The notes beneath the pieces are model-generated. The model saw nothing but the letters and a program-made list of their open reading frames with translations. It was not told the DNA's origin and searched no databases. A program made the translations under genes and the position numbers. 64,000 nucleotides of DNA from DATFVJ01 sp963727015 (GTDB taxonomy: Bacteria > Actinomycetota > Actinomycetes > Streptosporangiales > Streptosporangiaceae), in NCBI GenBank assembly GCA_963727015.1, contig CAVSEV010000007.1:62001-126000 (forward strand). The letters run 5' to 3'. Shown piece by piece: positions 18,455-26,947 of this stretch; positions within the stretch are counted from its first letter, which is position 1; each line of letters starts with the position of its first letter.

Positions 18455-21004
18455 GTGACCTGCATCCTGACTCGCACGTTGCGGCGCATTGCGGCGTTGG
18501 TGCGGGCAAGGGACCCGGGCCTTCTTGTGGTCAAGCGATCCGCGCGCGCCGCGATCGTCATGCCCGCGGTCTTCGCCGTTGGCACCGCGGTCACCGACGA
18601 TATCCAGGTCGCCCTCTTCGCGTCCTTCGGCACTGTCGCGTTGTTCCTGTTCGTCGATCTCGGCGGCGAGAGGGCGGAAAGGCTGCGGGGCTACGCGGCG
18701 CTCGTCGCTGTCGCGGTGCCGCTCATCATCGCCGGCACGCTCTGCTCGAAACAGCCCGTGCTCGCCGTGGCGGCCATGGCCCTGGTCGGGTTCAGTGTGC
18801 TCTTCGCAGGCGTGCTCAGCCCACTCGCGGCCCTCGGCAGCCTGTACCTGCTGACGGCGTTCGTGCTACCGGTGGGCGTGGCGGTGCCACCAAACCAGAT
18901 CCTGCCCCGGCTGGCTGGGTGGGTCATGGGAGCGGCCGTGGCCTTGCCTGCCCTCCTGCTGATCTGGCCAGACCCATGGAACGATGATCGCCGGGTCGCT
19001 CTGGCGGCGGCGGCGCGACGTCTCGCTGTGCTGGCCCAGGCACATGCGGAAGGCCGCCGCGACACAGCGGCCTTCGCCGGCGCGCAGGACGCGCTTGGCC
19101 GGCTGCGCGCAAGCTTCGATGCCACGTCGTACCGGCCGACAGGTACCGGCCCGGGTGAGATGGCACTGGCCAAGATGGTCAGCCGGGCGGAATGGGTGGG
19201 AGCTCTCTCGGTGATCAGGCCGGACGAGGTTCCTGGCACGCTCGGCCTGGCTCACGTGCGGGCGGTCCATAGCGCGGTGGGCGACGCTCTGCGCGCCACC
19301 GCCACGCTGGTCGAGGACGGCCACAGCGCGCCCGGCACCAGCCCACCGGGCACCAGCCCACCGGGCACCAGCCCACCGGGCACCAGCGCACCGGGCACCA
19401 GCGCACCGGGCACCAGCCCACCGGGCACCAGCGCACCGGGCACCAGCGCACCGGGCACCAGCCCACCGGGCACCAGCGCACCGGGCACCAGCGCACCGGG
19501 CACCAGCGCACCGGGCACCAGCCCACCGGGCACCAGCCCACCCGGCACCACCCAGCCCGGCACCACCCAGCCCGGCAGGGCGAGCGCGGTAGCGGTACTC
19601 GACCGTTCGCTGCGCGCGCTGAACGAGGTCCGTGAGGCTTCCCTCGGCTCGGCGGTCGACCGGTTCGTCGCCAGCGCCACCGGCACTGGGCAGGCGGCGC
19701 CGGCCATGATCGGGCTACCGCAGGAGGGGGCAGATCTGCGGGTGCTCGCGTTCGTCGACCCCTCATTCCACGCGCGGGCGCTCGGCTTCGCCACCGAGAT
19801 GCTTGGCGTGCTCGCCCTGGAGGCGGCTGGCGCCAAGACCCCAGATCTGGGCGGCGAACCTGCCCCGCTGCCGCTGACCAGGCGCCAGGCCGTCGCACAG
19901 ATGGCGCGGGCACACCTGACCCCTGACTCGGTGTGGCTGCGGAACTCGCTGCGTGGGGCTGCCGGGCTCGCCGCGGCCGTGGGGGTGGCCAAGGCCACGG
20001 ATGTCTCGCACGGGTTCTGGGTGGTGCTCGGTGCCATGTCGGTGCTGCGGTCAACGGCGGTGGGCACGGGGAAGACCGCGATGCGCGCGCTGGCAGGCAC
20101 CGTGGTGGGATTCGTGCTCGGGACGGCGATCATGGTGGGCCTCGGCGCGCACGTCGTCGCCCTGTGGCTGGTCCTGCCGGTGGCCGTATTTGTAGCCGCG
20201 CTCGCTCCTGCGGTCGTCTCCTTCACCGCCGGCCAAGCCGGCTTCACCGTGGCCGTGGTGATCCTCTTCAACATCCTGGTCCCCACGGGCTGGTCGGTAG
20301 GGCTTGTCCGGCTGGAGGATGTGGCGATCGGCTGCACCGTCAGCGTGGTCGTCGGCTTCCTCATGTGGCCGCGCGGCGCGGCGGCCGCGTTCGGGCGCGC
20401 ACTGTGCGACGCCTACGCGACAAGCTCCGACTACCTCCTCGCCGCAGTGGACCGGCTGGTATCGCCTGACTTGGAGGCTGCCACCCGGCCCGCCAGCGAT
20501 CGGGCCATCGCCGCGTATCACCGCATGGACGATGCGTACAGGCAGTTCATTTCGGAGCGCGGGGCGAAGATCATCTCAATTCCTGCGGCCACCCACCTGG
20601 TCACCGGCGCCGTCAGGCTCCGCCTGGCGGCGCACTCGCTGGCCACCCTGCCGCTGCGGCCGATCGGTGCGGAACGGCCACATGGGGCGGCGATGACGGC
20701 CGCTGCGGACGGGTTGCAGCAGGCCTGCAGGCGGGCCCAGGCCTGGTACCTGGGCTTTGAGGACGTTCTCGCGGGCGCGCGCAGCGAGGTTCCTGCGGTC
20801 CATGACGATCACGCCGCACTGCGCCACGACTTGCTCAACGCCTTCGAGACCGCGAGAGCCTCGCGTGACGCGCTCCAGGTGCGGCTTGCGCTGCGGCTGC
20901 TGTGGGCCGACGAGGATCTCGAGGACGAGAACGCCCTGCAACACGAGCTTGCCAAGACGGCGCAGGCCCTGGGCGGGCGGGGCGAATGGCGCAGGGCGCG
21001 CTGA
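18455..21004 (+). CDS. FUSC-family (aromatic acid exporter-like) membrane transporter
   Basis: An 849-residue protein with two blocks of about five to six hydrophobic helices: one at the N-terminus (ARAAIVMPAVFAVGTAV, VALFASFGTVALFLFVDLGG) and one in the second half (GFWVVLGAMSVLRSTAVGTG, GTVVGFVLGTAIMVGLGAHV), the duplicated layout of FUSC/YccS transporters. The soluble linker between them contains an array of xPGTS pentapeptides. The GTG at 18455 begins the conserved part; in-frame codons upstream encode Arg/Pro-rich sequence and are unlikely to be translated. It probably exports organic or aromatic acids, but the substrate is not evident. No linked regulator. Confidence 0.8.
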   Translation: MTCILTRTLRRIAALVRARDPGLLVVKRSARAAIVMPAVFAVGTAVTDDIQVALFASFGTVALFLFVDLGGERAERLRGYAALVAVAVPLIIAGTLCSKQPVLAVAAMALVGFSVLFAGVLSPLAALGSLYLLTAFVLPVGVAVPPNQILPRLAGWVMGAAVALPALLLIWPDPWNDDRRVALAAAARRLAVLAQAHAEGRRDTAAFAGAQDALGRLRASFDATSYRPTGTGPGEMALAKMVSRAEWVGALSVIRPDEVPGTLGLAHVRAVHSAVGDALRATATLVEDGHSAPGTSPPGTSPPGTSPPGTSAPGTSAPGTSPPGTSAPGTSAPGTSPPGTSAPGTSAPGTSAPGTSPPGTSPPGTTQPGTTQPGRASAVAVLDRSLRALNEVREASLGSAVDRFVASATGTGQAAPAMIGLPQEGADLRVLAFVDPSFHARALGFATEMLGVLALEAAGAKTPDLGGEPAPLPLTRRQAVAQMARAHLTPDSVWLRNSLRGAAGLAAAVGVAKATDVSHGFWVVLGAMSVLRSTAVGTGKTAMRALAGTVVGFVLGTAIMVGLGAHVVALWLVLPVAVFVAALAPAVVSFTAGQAGFTVAVVILFNILVPTGWSVGLVRLEDVAIGCTVSVVVGFLMWPRGAAAAFGRALCDAYATSSDYLLAAVDRLVSPDLEAATRPASDRAIAAYHRMDDAYRQFISERGAKIISIPAATHLVTGAVRLRLAAHSLATLPLRPIGAERPHGAAMTAAADGLQQACRRAQAWYLGFEDVLAGARSEVPAVHDDHAALRHDLLNAFETARASRDALQVRLALRLLWADEDLEDENALQHELAKTAQALGGRGEWRRAR
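19328..19579 (+). repeat. 15-bp coding minisatellite (16 copies) encoding xPGTS
   Basis: Sixteen near-identical 15-bp units (CCGGGCACCAGCGCA or CCGGGCACCAGCCCA phase) encode APGTS/PPGTS fourteen times, then PPGTT and QPGTT. The array lies in the cytoplasmic linker of the FUSC transporter. Unit number is likely to vary between strains without shifting frame. Confidence 0.95.
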
Positions 21005-21211
21005 CAGGGTGATACGTCAGCCCGGCTGATGATCCGGTCTCTTCTCCGGTGAGCTGCCGCACATGTTTGACCTAGGGAATGTCTCGTGTAGATCTCGGTG
21101 GGTGCGGCGGTGATCCACGCGGCGACGGCAAGGCCCGCATGCCCCGCGGCTGCGGGTGATCGGCACTTCCCTGCCCAAGGTGATCAGCAAGACCGGGTTG
21201 GCGGCGACGGT

Positions 21212-21459
21212 CTTACCCGGGCTTTCGAGGCCAACCGGGCGCGCCTGCTGCGGCTGGCCTATGCGACCATCGGCTCGCTGGCCGAGGCGGCGGACTGCGT
21301 CCAGGAAACGCCAAGGTCAACGGCGCTGCTGGAATCGTGCTGCGTGACGCCGAAGGCGTGCTGACGGTCGTGGCGTTCACCGTCGATGCCGGCCGGATCG
21401 TCGCCATCGACTGGGTGCGCAACCCGGACAAGCTCACTCGTGTCCGGGAACCGGAGTGA
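21212..21459 (+). pseudogene. Relic of an ECF41-type RNA polymerase sigma factor with internal deletion
   Basis: The 5-prime fragment encodes LTRAFEANRARLLRLAYATI then GSLAEAADCVQET, a sigma-70 region 2 start. It is joined near 21310-21316 and in another frame to VNGAAGIVLRDAEGVLTVVA, FTVDAGRIVAIDWVRNPDKL and a TGA at 21457-21459, which is the C-terminal SnoaL-like end of ECF41 sigma factors. About 200 residues (rest of region 2, region 4, most of the SnoaL domain) are missing. No start codon with a ribosome site is seen. This is a clear remnant. Confidence 0.75.
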
Positions 21460-21567
21460 GGGTCGCGTCCACTGCGAGGTCCGGCCAGTTACGTCCAGTC
21501 AGCTCCGCTGGCGCGGTAAGAAAATGGTACCGATCAGGACCGGGGGACGGGAGCCGAAGGAGCTCAG

Positions 21568-22227
21568 ATGGCCAGCTCACGCCGGGGGCGTCCGGTGTTC
21601 GCGAGGTTCTACGCCTGGGCGAGCCCGAGACTCGATCGCGCGGGAACGGCGCAGCACCGGGCCCGGCTGCTGGCCGGGCTCACCGGTGCGGTGATCGAGG
21701 TCGGGGCCGGCAATGGCTTGAACTTCGCGCACTACCCGCGGGAGGTCACCCGCGTGCTCGCCGTGGAACCCGAAGCCCGCTTGCGTGACCTTGCCCACCG
21801 CGCCGCGGCAGCGGCGCCGATACCCGTGGATGTTGTCGACGGTCTCGCCGAGCACCTCCCTGCGACCTCGGCGAGCTTTGACGCAGCGGTTGCGTGCCTG
21901 ATGCTGTGTTCGGTACCCAGCCAGCCCGCAGCCCTGGCGGAGATGCACCGGGTGCTGCGGCCGGGCGGCCAGTTGCGCTTCTTCGAACACGTCCAGGCGT
22001 CATCGGCCAGCATGCGCCGCCTGCAGCGCGTGCTGGACGCGACCGTTTGGCCGCCGCTGTGCGGCGGCTGTCACACCGGCCGCGACACCGCTGCCGCCAT
22101 CGAGAACGCCGGGTTCGCCATCCAGACCGTGAACAGGTTCTCCTACCCTGAGGCGCCAGTACGCGGACCTGCCGCGATCCACATTCTCGGCACCGCCATC
22201 GCCGGCCCTCGCGGGCACTGCACATAG
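21568..22227 (+). CDS. Class I SAM-dependent methyltransferase
   Basis: A 219-residue methyltransferase (type 11) with the SAM-binding motif VIEVGAGNGLNF (42-53), acidic motif VLAVEPEARL, and FDAAVACLMLCSVPSQPAAL then LRPGGQLRFFEH, the standard motif order. Its best-known relatives are phospholipid- or UbiE-like methyltransferases; the substrate is unknown. The ATG at 21568 has GAAGGAGCT upstream. It stands alone between the sigma relic and a lipoprotein gene on the other strand. Confidence 0.88.
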   Translation: MASSRRGRPVFARFYAWASPRLDRAGTAQHRARLLAGLTGAVIEVGAGNGLNFAHYPREVTRVLAVEPEARLRDLAHRAAAAAPIPVDVVDGLAEHLPATSASFDAAVACLMLCSVPSQPAALAEMHRVLRPGGQLRFFEHVQASSASMRRLQRVLDATVWPPLCGGCHTGRDTAAAIENAGFAIQTVNRFSYPEAPVRGPAAIHILGTAIAGPRGHCT

Positions 22228-22288
22228 CGGGCATTGCACATAGGGGATCAGGTGGCGGCACGGCGTCAGCCGGTCCGGGCCCGGCGGC

Positions 22289-23041
22289 TTAAATGTGGCG
22301 GTGCGCTGGCAGTGGTCGATTTGCCGGCGGTGGATAGTTCGCGGGCAACGGTGAGCCTGCCGACGGTGGTGAGCCCACCGGCAGTGCTGAGCCCGCCGAC
22401 GGTGGTCCGCCCGCTGGCGGTGGTCCGCCCGCTGGCGGTGGTGAGCCCGCTGGCGGTGGTGAGCCCGCTGGCGGTGGTGAATCCACTTGCGGTGACTTCG
22501 GTGGCACCGCGCCAGCGAAGGTGGCGCGCCCCGGATCCTGGATCCCCATCACCTTGCCGAGCGTGTACCAGAACCCGGGCGTTGTGGGCGTCCAGCGCGC
22601 GGCGCCGAGTCCATGGACGATCTCACAGCCGGTCGCCTCCGCTGTCACGGTGGGGAACCACCGCCCGCGGCTGGAGAAACGCAAGAGGTAAACCGTGCCC
22701 GTATCGGCTGGGCACGCAAAGGGCCCCGCAGGAAGGCGGGGAAGGGCGCACAAGGCCCGGGCCACGATCTGGGCTCGGCCCGGCTCGCTGACTGTCACGG
22801 CGGGGGCAAAGCGATAGCGGATGCGCTTGTCCTGCAGTGTGTTCGTCCGGTCGACGGCCAGGCCGTCGAGGAGGCCAATGGCCTGGCAAAGCGCGGCTTG
22901 CGGCGGCGATGAGGACACGATCGGCTTTCGGCTGCTCACGCTCTGCGCGGCCGCGCCGCCGCATCCCACGAGAGCGGCCGTGGCAACCGCAGCGGCGAGC
23001 CAATGCGTCACACGTCCAGCCCGCGAGCCTGTCGCGCTCAT
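22289..23041 (-). CDS. Putative lipoprotein with proline-rich repeat tail
   Basis: A 250-residue secreted lipoprotein. The signal is VTHWLAAAVATAALVGC with lipobox LVGC, then a globular part of about 150 residues with several cysteines (ALCQAIGLLDGL, ALCALPRLP, FACPADTGTVYLLRF, ATGCEIVHGL) and a tail of PPPAGS hexapeptides. The ATG at 23041 is preceded by GAGAGGGGGGAA; an upstream in-frame start is less likely. I do not recognise the globular domain. The tail is low-complexity and may pass through the cell wall. Confidence 0.75.
   Translation of the reverse strand: MSATGSRAGRVTHWLAAAVATAALVGCGGAAAQSVSSRKPIVSSSPPQAALCQAIGLLDGLAVDRTNTLQDKRIRYRFAPAVTVSEPGRAQIVARALCALPRLPAGPFACPADTGTVYLLRFSSRGRWFPTVTAEATGCEIVHGLGAARWTPTTPGFWYTLGKVMGIQDPGRATFAGAVPPKSPQVDSPPPAGSPPPAGSPPPAGGPPPAGGPPSAGSALPVGSPPSAGSPLPANYPPPANRPLPAHRHI
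22340..22480 (-). repeat. 18-bp coding repeat (PPPAGS)n in the lipoprotein tail
   Basis: About seven imperfect copies of GCCCGCTGGCGGTGGTGA (plus-strand phase), encoding SPPPAG/GPPPAG on the minus strand. The four copies around 22405-22480 are almost identical; the copies nearer the end of the protein are diverged. Confidence 0.8.
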
Positions 23042-23585
23042 TTCCCCCCTCTCGCTTAGCGCCACTCCCGGCTGTGCTTGGGCGCCGGCGGTTGCGTTTG
23101 CGGCGTCGTGGCGGTTGCGTTTGCCTGGCCGCGGCGGCCGGATGCAACTGGCCGCGCCCTTTCACGTTCGACTCTGGAAGTATGGCCCCGTGGTTTCGCC
23201 GCTGCGATGCGGCACCAATGTGGTAACGCGATCAGGGATTGCCGACAAGCCGTCGTGGGTTTGCGCGAAAAGCGGACAGCCAGCCTGGCCGCTCAAGGAT
23301 CAGCGTGTCGGTGGAGCCCCCGCGCCGCCCGCAGGCTGGCCGCGCCGCAAACAGGCTCCAGCGAACCAGGCGGCCTGCGCGGCCGCGGCAGATGGGCATG
23401 CGGGTGCGTGGTCGGCTGGCTCATCGCCGCGGACGGTCAGCTGGAGAGCGACGCCCCTTAGGCTAGGCCATGTCTCCCTAGTGCTCGTGCAAAAACACGC
23501 CCCGCCTGTTCTTGCCGTCGAGCAGGTCGCGGTCATCGTCGCTCGGACCAAAAGGTACGCTCAGGATCGTGGAAAGGCAGGCGCG
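23042..23585. other. Intergenic region after the lipoprotein start
   Basis: About 540 bp, divergent to the lipoprotein. Frames on both strands are Arg/Ala-rich without a recognisable domain or ribosome site. I see no gene or clear signal in it. Confidence 0.35.
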
Positions 23586-23675
23586 ATGATCGACTATGTG
23601 ATAGCGGGCGTGCTGCTGATCATCATGGTGCTGGTGCTGATACTGCTCAGGAACCGTGAGCGTCGTGGACGCTAG
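23586..23675 (+). CDS. Very small single-helix membrane protein
   Basis: ATG at 23586 opens a 29-residue peptide: a short N-terminus, the hydrophobic helix YVIAGVLLIIMVLVLILL, and a basic end RNRERRGR that should stay in the cytoplasm by the positive-inside rule. GAAAGGCAGG lies about eight bases upstream. Such tiny membrane peptides are common but rarely annotated; the function is unknown. Confidence 0.5.
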   Translation: MIDYVIAGVLLIIMVLVLILLRNRERRGR

Positions 23676-23930
23676 CCCGGTTCGCATAAGGCACATTCGC
23701 ACGCACCACATCGGATGGGCATGAACCGGGCGGATGGCGCTACCTCATGACGTCGCCGCAGCGAGGTGTGCGAGCCACCCCCACCCCCAACCCAGCCCCC
23801 GGCTGCGGTTGCTGGCCGGCCGCTGCGGCCATGCAGCAGGCCGCAGGCGACCTGGACTTCGACACAGCGGCGCTGCACCTGCACGACAGGGTCCGGCTCG
23901 AGCACACCATATTCGGTGACGACTTCCAGC

Positions 23931-24179
23931 GCCGCGCTGGCCGCCAAGCCGCCGGCCATGGCGGTTACCACGCACCTGTGCCGCGGTAACTTCCGGTCGT
24001 CCTGTGCCGCGGCAGGCAGCTACGATTTCGTCGCCGGAGCCCTGTTCAGCGAGCTAAAGCTGGATGGCTTCTTCCTCGAGTACGACGACGAGCGCTCCGG
24101 TGGCTTCGAACCGCTGCGGTTCGTCCCCCGGGCAAGATGGTCGTGCTTGGCCTGGGGTCACCACGAAATCTCCGCCTGA
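23931..24179 (+). pseudogene. Fragment of a MetE-like (cobalamin-independent) methyltransferase C-terminal domain
   Basis: The frame encodes MAVTTHLCRGNFRSS (zinc-ligand region HxCRGN), then FSELKLDGFFLEYDDERSGG and FEPLRFVP, which match the catalytic domain of MetE-like 5-methyltetrahydropteroyl-glutamate methyltransferases. Immediately afterwards the expected GKMVVLGL and VTTKSP appear in two other frames, so at least two further frameshifts exist. The N-terminal part and the second zinc motif are missing. It is a decaying remnant rather than a sequencing slip, because both the start and the end are lost. Confidence 0.75.
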
Positions 24180-24384
24180 TCGCAGAAACGGCGAGCGATG
24201 TCTGGGCTGACCGATGGGTGAACGCGGCCCGGGCGGCCTGGCGTCGTCTGCGGGCTGCGCGAGGTGTGTCAGCTTATGGCCCAGCCAAATGGGCGGCGCT
24301 TACGGATTTTGGCGGCGGACGGAGGCGTCTACAGCGGCGTCCCGCCCGCGCTGCCCGGCTGGTACCGGCAGTAGGCTGACGAAG

Positions 24385-25371
24385 GTGGCCACGGGCGGGC
24401 AGGTGCGCTGGGGAATCGTCGGCACGGCGGAGGGCGCGCATGCCGCCTTTCTGCCCGGGCTGCGGGCCGCGGGTGGCACCGCAGTCGCTGTCGCGGGCCG
24501 CGACCTGGGTCGGGCGGAGCGGTATGCCAGCGACAATGGGATCGAAAGAGCGGTAGCGGGCTACCAGGTTCTCATCGAAGATCCTGGCGTCGACGCGCTC
24601 TATATCGCACTGCCTAATTCCCTGCATGCGCCGTGGACCATCCGTGCGCTGCGTGAAGGCAAGCCGGTGCTGTGCGAGAAGCCGCTGTGTGGCTCGCTGA
24701 CAGAAACCGACCGCGTGCTCGAAGTAGCCAGGCATACGGGCACGTCGCTCTGGGAGGCCTTCGTTTTCCCCTTCCAGGCGCAGTTCGAACGCATCCGGTC
24801 CATCCTCGCCAGCGGCGTCATCGGGGAGTTGCGGGAGATCAACTCCAACTTCCACTTCGATGTGAGCCAGCCGCGCAACATCAGGATGTCGCGAAATCTC
24901 GAGGGCGGGGCGATCCTCCACGCCGGCTGCTACCCGGTGCGCCTTGCCCGCGAACTGTTCCGGGCCGATCACACCGCCGTCCTCGCCGATGCCGAGTGGG
25001 GCGGCGGCGGCGTCGACGTGGAGGCGTGGGGCATCCTCGATTTCCCTGACGGTCGCAGGCTCATGCTCTCCTGCGGGTTCCGCCGTGTCCATGACACCTT
25101 CACCCGGCTGCAGGGGACGGAGGGGCAGATCCATCTGACCAACCCGTTCCATCCGGGCCCCGCGGACACCTATGAGGTTTTCGCTCGCGGAGCGCGGGCA
25201 GGCACCCGTCAGGCGGCGGGCGACGAGCCCTCATTCACGGCGGCGATCCGGCACATCAACGCCGTCCTCAAGGGTGAGGAAACGCCGCGGATGCTTGCCG
25301 TTGACACCTCGCTCGGCACCGCCCGCGCGCTTCGTGACGTGCTCGCACGCGTCACGGCCGCGCGGGCATGA
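24385..25371 (+). CDS. Gfo/Idh/MocA-family NAD(P)-dependent oxidoreductase
   Basis: A 328-residue dehydrogenase with an N-terminal Rossmann fold (VRWGIVGTAEGAHAAFLPGL) and the family motif VLCEKPLCGSLTE, in which EKP carries the catalytic lysine; the C-terminal half has GGAILHAGCYPVRLARELF, the substrate-binding part. The dinucleotide motif is slightly altered (GTAEGAH in place of the common GTGxIA). It probably oxidises a sugar or cyclitol; the substrate is unknown. The GTG at 24385 fits the domain start; longer in-frame starts add noncoding-like sequence. Next gene, 120 bp on, is an aldehyde dehydrogenase. Confidence 0.88.
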   Translation: MATGGQVRWGIVGTAEGAHAAFLPGLRAAGGTAVAVAGRDLGRAERYASDNGIERAVAGYQVLIEDPGVDALYIALPNSLHAPWTIRALREGKPVLCEKPLCGSLTETDRVLEVARHTGTSLWEAFVFPFQAQFERIRSILASGVIGELREINSNFHFDVSQPRNIRMSRNLEGGAILHAGCYPVRLARELFRADHTAVLADAEWGGGGVDVEAWGILDFPDGRRLMLSCGFRRVHDTFTRLQGTEGQIHLTNPFHPGPADTYEVFARGARAGTRQAAGDEPSFTAAIRHINAVLKGEETPRMLAVDTSLGTARALRDVLARVTAARA

Positions 25372-25489
25372 CGTCGGCGAGGCCGGCCAGGGCCAGCTGT
25401 GGCGGCCCTGGTGAAATGGATAGTGACGTGCAGATCGACCGGGCATGCCCCGGGCAGGTATACGGTCTGCCGCAGAATGGAGGCCTTGC

Positions 25490-26866
25490 ATGCCGATCGC
25501 GACCGTCAGTCCAGTAACTGGTGAGACACTGCAGGAATTCAAGGAACTCGGCCACGCCGAGGTCGATGCCCGGATCGCGCTCGCCCGGGAAACCTTCCTG
25601 AATCATCGGCTGACCTCGTTCGCCGACCGTGCCCGCTGGCTGCGGAAGAGCGCGGACCTGCTCGACGCCGAACTCGGCGACGTGGGCAAGCTGATGACTA
25701 CCGAGATGGGCAAGCCGCTCGCGCAGGCCAGGGCCGAGGCCGCCAAGTGTGCCAAGGCGATGCGGTTCTATGCTGAGCACGCGGAGGCATTCCTCGCCGA
25801 CGAGCCGGCTGACGCACTGGCCGTGGGTGCCCGCCGCGCCTACGCGCGCTATCAGCCTCTTGGCGTCGTGCTCGCGGTGATGCCGTGGAACTTCCCGCTC
25901 TGGCAGGTGGTGAGATTCGCTGCGCCCGCCTTGATGGCAGGGAACGTCGGGCTGCTGAAGCACGCGTCGAACGTGCCGCAGACCGCGCTCTACCTCGAGG
26001 ACGTACTGCGGCGCGGCGGCTTCGCCGATGGCTGCTTCCAGACGTTGCTGATCGGGTCGGGCGCGGTCGACGGAGTGCTGAGGGATCCTCGCGTCGCGGC
26101 CGCGACGCTGACGGGCAGTGAGCCCGCTGGCCGCTCGGTCGCGCAGGTCGCCGGCGGCGAGATCAAGAAGGTCGTGCTCGAGCTTGGTGGCAGCGACCCT
26201 TATGTGGTCATGCCGTCCGCCGATCTGGACCGGGCCGCCGAAGTCGCCGTCACCGCGCGAGTGCAGAACAACGGGCAATCGTGCATCGCCGCGAAACGTT
26301 TCATCATCCATGACGCCGCCTACGACGCCTTCGCCGAGCGGTTCGTCACGCGGATGCGGCACCTGTCCGTCGGTGACCCGACGGACCCGGGTACGGATGT
26401 CGGGCCGCTCGCCACGAAACAGGGCCGCGAAGATGTCGCCGAACTCGTGGCCGACGCGGTCGGTAAGGGCGCGGAGGTGCTGTGCGGCGGCAACAAGATG
26501 GATGGACCCGGATGGTTCTACCCGCCGACCGTCATCGCCGGCCTGACGCCGCAGATGCGCATGTATGCCGAGGAGGTGTTCGGCCCGGTTGCGGCGCTCT
26601 TCCGGGTGCCGGACATAGACGCCGCGATCGACCTGGCCAATGCCACGACGTTCGGGCTCGGCTCGAACGCCTGGACCACGGATCCGGGCGAGCGGGAGCG
26701 GTTCATCCGCGACCTTGAAGCAGGCGCGGTGTTCATCAACGGCATGACCACGTCGTACTCAGAGTTGCCGTTCGGCGGTATCAAGAACTCCGGCTACGGG
26801 CGAGAGCTTTCCGCGCACGGAATACGGGAGTTCTGCAATATCAAGACCGTCTGGATCGGCGGCTGA
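25490..26866 (+). CDS. NAD(P)-dependent aldehyde dehydrogenase, succinate-semialdehyde dehydrogenase-like
   Basis: Oxidises an aldehyde to the acid. The 458-residue enzyme has MPWNFPLWQV (131-140), the general base in LELGGSDP (Glu231), the catalytic cysteine in NNGQSCIAAKR (Cys265) and the late motif EVFGPVAALF. The opening, without the longer N-terminus of betaine-type enzymes, fits the short GabD/SSADH group. The ATG at 25490 is preceded by ATGGAGG. It is preceded by an oxidoreductase, so the two may act in one catabolic route, but this is inference. Confidence 0.9.
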   Translation: MPIATVSPVTGETLQEFKELGHAEVDARIALARETFLNHRLTSFADRARWLRKSADLLDAELGDVGKLMTTEMGKPLAQARAEAAKCAKAMRFYAEHAEAFLADEPADALAVGARRAYARYQPLGVVLAVMPWNFPLWQVVRFAAPALMAGNVGLLKHASNVPQTALYLEDVLRRGGFADGCFQTLLIGSGAVDGVLRDPRVAAATLTGSEPAGRSVAQVAGGEIKKVVLELGGSDPYVVMPSADLDRAAEVAVTARVQNNGQSCIAAKRFIIHDAAYDAFAERFVTRMRHLSVGDPTDPGTDVGPLATKQGREDVAELVADAVGKGAEVLCGGNKMDGPGWFYPPTVIAGLTPQMRMYAEEVFGPVAALFRVPDIDAAIDLANATTFGLGSNAWTTDPGERERFIRDLEAGAVFINGMTTSYSELPFGGIKNSGYGRELSAHGIREFCNIKTVWIGG

Positions 26867-26947
26867 CCAAACGGCCGCGACCGGCGATCACACCGAACGC
26901 CGCTCGCGTACTGGCGTGTCTCGTGCGCCAGCTTCCCGCCATCCGTG

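Noticed and set aside
23825..23930. A frame QAAGDLDFDTAALHLHDRVR resembling a UVR (UvrB/UvrC) motif
   Set aside because: Only about 25 residues, without any other excision-repair sequence around it; likely chance in a helical Ala/Asp-rich frame.
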